From CAJBLF01 sp964463255 (GTDB lineage Bacteria > Patescibacteriota > Gracilibacteria > Absconditabacterales > Absconditicoccaceae), in the NCBI GenBank assembly GCA_964463255.1, contig CAYXBC010000017.1, positions 1 to 9,913 of the forward strand: a DNA stretch of 9,913 nucleotides, in the 5' to 3' direction. The first letter of the stretch is position 1, and every line of letters starts with the position of its first letter. Positions 6,927-9,913 of the stretch are shown piece after piece. Made by a program: the position numbers and the translations under genes. The notes below the pieces were generated by a model. The model saw only the letters and a program-made list of their open reading frames with translations. It did not search any database and was not told the DNA's origin.

Positions 6927-7997
6927 CTATTTCATGCTCTCTTCCAAAAGTCTTGTCTGATTCTCTAGGACCAATGCATTGATCATATCATCTATCTCTC
7001 CTGTCAAAAAAACCGGTAGATTAGACCATGACTGGTGGATACGATGATCGGTAATCCTATCTTGAGGGTAATTATATGTTCTGATTTTTTCTGATCTATC
7101 TCCGCCACCGATCTGATCGCCTCTGAGCGATTTAGTCGCTGCAGTTTTTTTGTCGAGTTCGATTTGATACAATCTTGCTTTGAGTACGGACCATGCTCTA
7201 TCTTTGTTTTGGAGTTGTGATTTACTATCTCAGATATTGACAATCATACCTGTCGGCAAATGACGTAATCTTACTCATGTCTGGTTCTTGTTCGCATTTT
7301 GTCATCAGCTACTTGAAGCAGCATACGTATCCATTTCTACATCTTTTGGATCGATAACAAAATCAACATCTTCTACTTCTGGCATGATAGCTACTGTTAC
7401 AGTAGAGGTGTGGACTCTTCCCTGTGATTCCGTAGCAGGGATTCTTTGTACTCTATGGACGCCGCTTTCAAATTTCATAATCGAATAGACACTATTTCCA
7501 CTGATTTTTACCATAACGAATTTGATGCCTCCGATATCAGAAAGTTGTTCTTCAGTTATTTCTGCTTTCCATCATTTTTTCGTTGCATATCCAAGATACA
7601 TCCTCAGAAGTTCAGCGGCAAATAATCATGCTTCATCACCTCATGCTGCAGGCCTAATCTCAAGGAAAATATTCTTTTCATCATTCGGATCTTTTGGCAG
7701 CAGTTCGATTTTTATTTTCTGATCAATAACTTCCAGTTGCTGTTCGCTTTCTTTGAGTTCTTCTTTTGCCATCTCTATCATTTCGCCATCGGTCTCATTA
7801 TTGATTATTTCCTTGGCTCATTTTACTTGATTTTCTGTTTTCCTGTACGCCTGAATCAGATCATACATATCCTGGAGAGCAGAGATATCTTTATTAATCT
7901 GGATAGATCTCTTAGTATCAGAAATAATGTCAGAATCCATAGATTGTTCTCTGAGATCAAAATATTTTTTTTCTATATTAGCTAATTTCTCTAACAT
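6927..7997 (-). CDS. prfA: Peptide chain release factor 1
   Basis: RF1 reads UAA and UAG in the ribosomal A site and triggers release of the finished protein. The frame has 356 residues, the normal length. The PCRF domain (about 60-180) has RPAAGGDEAGLFAAELLRMY. The stop-codon reading loop is HRVQRIPATESQGRVHTS with PAT at 187-189, which marks RF1 rather than RF2 (SPF). GGQ, which enters the peptidyl transferase centre, is at 231-233, near its E. coli position, followed by NANKNQTGVRLRHLPTGM. The C-terminus carries LRGDQIGGGDRSEKIRTYNYPQDR and the final helix. Eight glycines are UGA, including two in the GGDEAG block and both of GGQ. In a code-25 cell UGA must not be read by RF2, so RF1 is expected to be the only class I factor. 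The gene ends in TAG. A structured leader, not a Shine-Dalgarno, precedes it. It is convergent with the VTT gene. Confidence 0.97.
7299..7307 (-). other. GGQ catalytic codons of RF1 written UGA-UGA-CAA
   Basis: On the minus strand these nine bases read TGA TGA CAA in the prfA frame, following AGC (Ser230). They encode Gly231, Gly232 and Gln233. Decoding both UGA codons as Gly restores the universal motif exactly; any other reading (stop, Trp, Sec or Cys) would destroy it. Confidence 0.95.
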
Positions 7998-8005
7998 AAT
8001 AAACG

Positions 8006-8050
8006 ATTAAACGATAAAAACGCCGAAGCGATGAAATAATGTCGTTTAAT
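8006..8050 (-). promoter_or_regulatory. Structured spacer with a UUCG hairpin before prfA
   Basis: On the minus strand ATTAAACGA (plus 8042-8050) pairs perfectly with TCGTTTAAT (plus 8006-8014). The stem encloses CGC-UUCG-GCG (plus 8021-8030), a classic stable tetraloop, followed by five U (plus 8016-8020). A second copy of TCGTTT (plus 8001-8007 region) lies just before the prfA ATG and could compete for the same partner, covering the start. It may be a weak terminator after the M50 protease, a leader switch for prfA, or both. The inner stem of three base pairs is short for an efficient terminator. Confidence 0.55.
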
Positions 8051-8057
8051 AGTTTCG

Positions 8058-8693
8058 TTAATAGAAAACTTGTCCTATGATGGTGAAGAGAATAGTGAAA
8101 ATGGATGTACTGATGTGGGTGAAGATAGGACTTGCGATATAGACTAGCGCTATCACAAAAATGATGCCAAAACGAGAATTTCTTTCCATCCATTCTGCTC
8201 CGGTATGCCATCGGATTTTGATCAATCTGTATCCATCAAGTGGTGCGATAGGTATGAGATTAAAAACAGCGAGTGCAATATTGAGGAAACTGAAATTCAA
8301 CCAAAAGCCTATCATGAGATCAGTAGTATTGGTGAAAATGTCGTTTGGTGTACCGCCCATTACTTTTGCGTACATCAGCATGACGAGAATTCCTACAATC
8401 GCCAATACTAGATTTGTTGCAGGACCTGCAAGCGCAACCATAAGTTCTCATTTGCGAGGATTTTTATAATAGAGAGGATTTATTTGTACTGGTTTTCCTC
8501 GTCCAAAGTGAGCTACAAAAACCATCAGAAATCCTATAGGATCGATATGCTTCAAAGGGTTAGGGGTGAGTCTTCCTTGGAGTTTGGGGGTAGGATCTCC
8601 GAGACGATAGGAAACATATGCATGCGCATATTCATGCATACCTATCGATACTGCCAAGATGATGGCCAATTGTATGATTTCAAAAATTCACAT
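8058..8693 (-). CDS. M50 (site-2 protease-like) membrane metallopeptidase
   Basis: This 211-residue integral membrane zinc protease has HEYAH (20-24) in its first helix, the HExxH zinc site with Glu21 as catalytic base. The third ligand is Asp153 in NLIPIAPLDG (145-154), the second site-2 protease signature. It has no PDZ domain, so it belongs to the short M50 group rather than to full RseP. Helices are expected at about 3-20, 49-62, 84-108, 127-147 and 177-208. Short M50 proteins cut membrane-embedded substrates such as anti-sigma factors or signal-peptide remnants; no partner is seen here. The start at 8693 gives ATG-TGA, so residue 2 is already a recoded glycine, and a TAA in frame 9 nt upstream excludes a longer protein. 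A second UGA is Gly82. There is no nearby Shine-Dalgarno. It lies between the solute-binding protein (82-bp gap) and prfA (60-bp gap). Confidence 0.92.
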
Positions 8694-8775
8694 ACTGATA
8701 AATTATTTATAGGCTAAATTCTCCTTTATTCATTGTTTCTATTCCCTTGTCCCTGGTTCCTTTCTCCTTACCTCT
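8694..8775 (-). other. Purine-rich spacer between the binding protein and the M50 gene
   Basis: On the minus strand this spacer is a purine-rich tract of GGAG, GGGA and AAGG words (plus about 8730-8775), then a short AT-rich part. I see no hairpin with a U-run, so readthrough into the protease gene is possible. A tiny frame MNKGEFSL ends 17 nt before the protease start; I do not call it a gene. Confidence 0.4.
8698..8710. repeat. AT-rich palindrome before the M50 start
   Basis: ATAAATTATTTAT is a 13-bp palindrome beginning 4 nt from the start codon. It shares GATAAATTAT with the palindrome before the GT2 gene. It could be an operator or chance in AT-rich DNA. Confidence 0.3.
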
Positions 8776-9913
8776 TTATTTGATAGCATTCGTCAAAAAT
8801 TCAGAGAAATTATTGGCATTCCGTATTTTCTTGCCATCGATATGGACGTTTTTTACCAGCTTCAGATTCATATAGGCATACTGTCTCCAGTTATATTCAT
8901 CAAATGTCTCATATGCTCAGGTTGCGATAAGTTTTTCCATAACATTCGGCTTGAGATTAAGGGTGATATATTCTTTACCGAGGATGACGAATGGCATATC
9001 TTTAGAATAAATGGAGTTGATTTCGCTAAGTGATCTCTTCTTATTTTTTTCATCAGCACTCATATATTGTCTGAGGAGGGTAGTGAGTCTCTGGTTCTGA
9101 TATTGAGAAGGATTAATCTCGGATTTGTCAGTACTGAAGAGTTTGGTAAAATCGCCTTTGAGTCACATATCTACGGTATTGATGAGAAGATCATAATTTC
9201 ATGCCATCAACCTTCACTGCAATTCCTGCGGAGTGCTAATCTGTTCGAAAATGAAATTACCACTGATACCTGCGGTGGTGAAAATATTTTGCAATCTCTT
9301 CATGATGAAATCATTGATATGATTGCTATAATAGATGATAGTGAAGGTTACCGGTATATCAGTAACTATCTGATCATTGGATATCTCGGGAATCACATTG
9401 TAGATATCAAGAGATGCGATAAGCGTTTTTTTGCTTTTCTCATATCCATAGATGCTGTATTTGTTTAATCCTGTACCTAAAGTCTTTTCTGCAATACCAA
9501 AGACATATCGTCATGATTTTCCTCAATTAATGAAATGCTTGGGCGTATACGATGTTCATTGGTATTCCATAGTCACTTTATCATAGTTCTTGGAGAAAGA
9601 AAATTCCACCGGAGATGATGTTCAGGTCTCTATGAAATAGACATGTTTCTGGTTTTCTCATATGAGTGAGACTGATTTTGGCAAAGATTTTATATTGATA
9701 TCGAGAAGATCACTCTTGGTAATCATATTCTTGGCATAGTCACGATTGAGTAGATTTTTTACATCTGATCATGTAGATTGGAAGACATCGAAGAGGCCAT
9801 CATCATTTTTCCTGAAATATTGGTCATATCAGCTTTCATAGAAATTATGCTTAATCAATCATCAGAGCCCTCTTCTCCCTCTGACACTGAGCTTATCTGA
9901 ATGCGTATTGAAG
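8776..9913 (-). CDS. Family 5 extracellular solute-binding protein, C-terminal part
   Basis: The frame runs off the right edge of the window, so the N-terminus, signal peptide and start are not visible; 378 residues remain, ending in TAA. The last 230 residues fit the C-terminal lobe of family 5 (peptide/nickel-type) ABC binding proteins: a hydrophobic strand DIPVTFTIIYYSN, then QELQGRLMAGNYDLLINTVD, a short LFSTDKSEINPSQYQNQRL segment, and LSEINSIYSKDMPFVILGKEY, equivalent to the family's partner-exchange stretch before the final strand. The protein would bind oligopeptides or similar solutes outside the cell and hand them to an ABC transporter, fitting a peptide-scavenging small-genome bacterium. 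The permease and ATPase genes are not in the window. At least 13 UGA codons read as Gly. I am fairly sure of the family, not of the ligand. Confidence 0.8.

Noticed and set aside
9067..9468. Plus-strand ORF of 133 codons at the right end
   Set aside because: It is antisense to the family 5 binding protein, whose frame is continuous and family-like.
1001..9913. UGA as tryptophan (code 4) or selenocysteine
   Set aside because: TGG is used for Trp in the same genes, for example next to TGA in prfA (KKGWK). UGA hits glycine motifs such as GGQ and P-loops, and there are far too many sites for selenocysteine.

Overview
The window reads correctly only with UGA as glycine (genetic code 25). Read with the standard code, almost every gene breaks into fragments. 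With UGA as Gly, nine collinear proteins appear, and they carry about 69 in-frame UGA codons by hand count. Many of these sit where the family has an invariant glycine: the P-loop of CTP synthase, the GGQ motif of release factor 1, and the loops of the glycosyltransferases. Every gene whose end is visible stops at UAA or UAG. Code 25 is known from Candidatus Absconditabacteria (SR1) and Candidatus Gracilibacteria (BD1-5), so the source is very probably an uncultured member of that part of the Patescibacteria (CPR). I cannot choose between the two lineages from this window.

Layout. 1-152: AT-rich leader with no gene I can name. 153-953 (+): PlsC-like acyltransferase, the only gene with no UGA codon and strongly Bacteroidota-like, ending at a good intrinsic terminator (963-994). 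1001-2599 (-): pyrG, CTP synthase, with a terminator-like hairpin just before its start. 2759-3304, 3347-3997 and 4009-4761 (-): a tight operon, transcribed in the order GT2 glycosyltransferase, PAP2-type lipid phosphatase, small Cys-rich membrane-anchored protein. 4762-5012: divergent promoter region. 5013-6152 and 6157-6870 (+): GT4 glycosyltransferase and a DedA/VTT membrane protein, 4 bp apart. 6927-7997 (-): prfA, release factor 1. 8058-8693 (-): M50 (site-2-type) membrane metalloprotease. 8776-9913 (-): C-terminal part of a family 5 (peptide/nickel-type) solute-binding protein cut by the window edge.

How it fits together. The centre looks like a cell-envelope or glycolipid locus: two glycosyltransferases, a lipid phosphatase, a VTT protein of the kind linked to lipid-carrier recycling, and an acyltransferase further away. 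The right part joins termination of translation with envelope proteolysis and peptide uptake. The most striking detail is that the catalytic GGQ motif of release factor 1 is written UGA-UGA-CAA. The enzyme that terminates translation can therefore only be made in a cell that no longer terminates at UGA.
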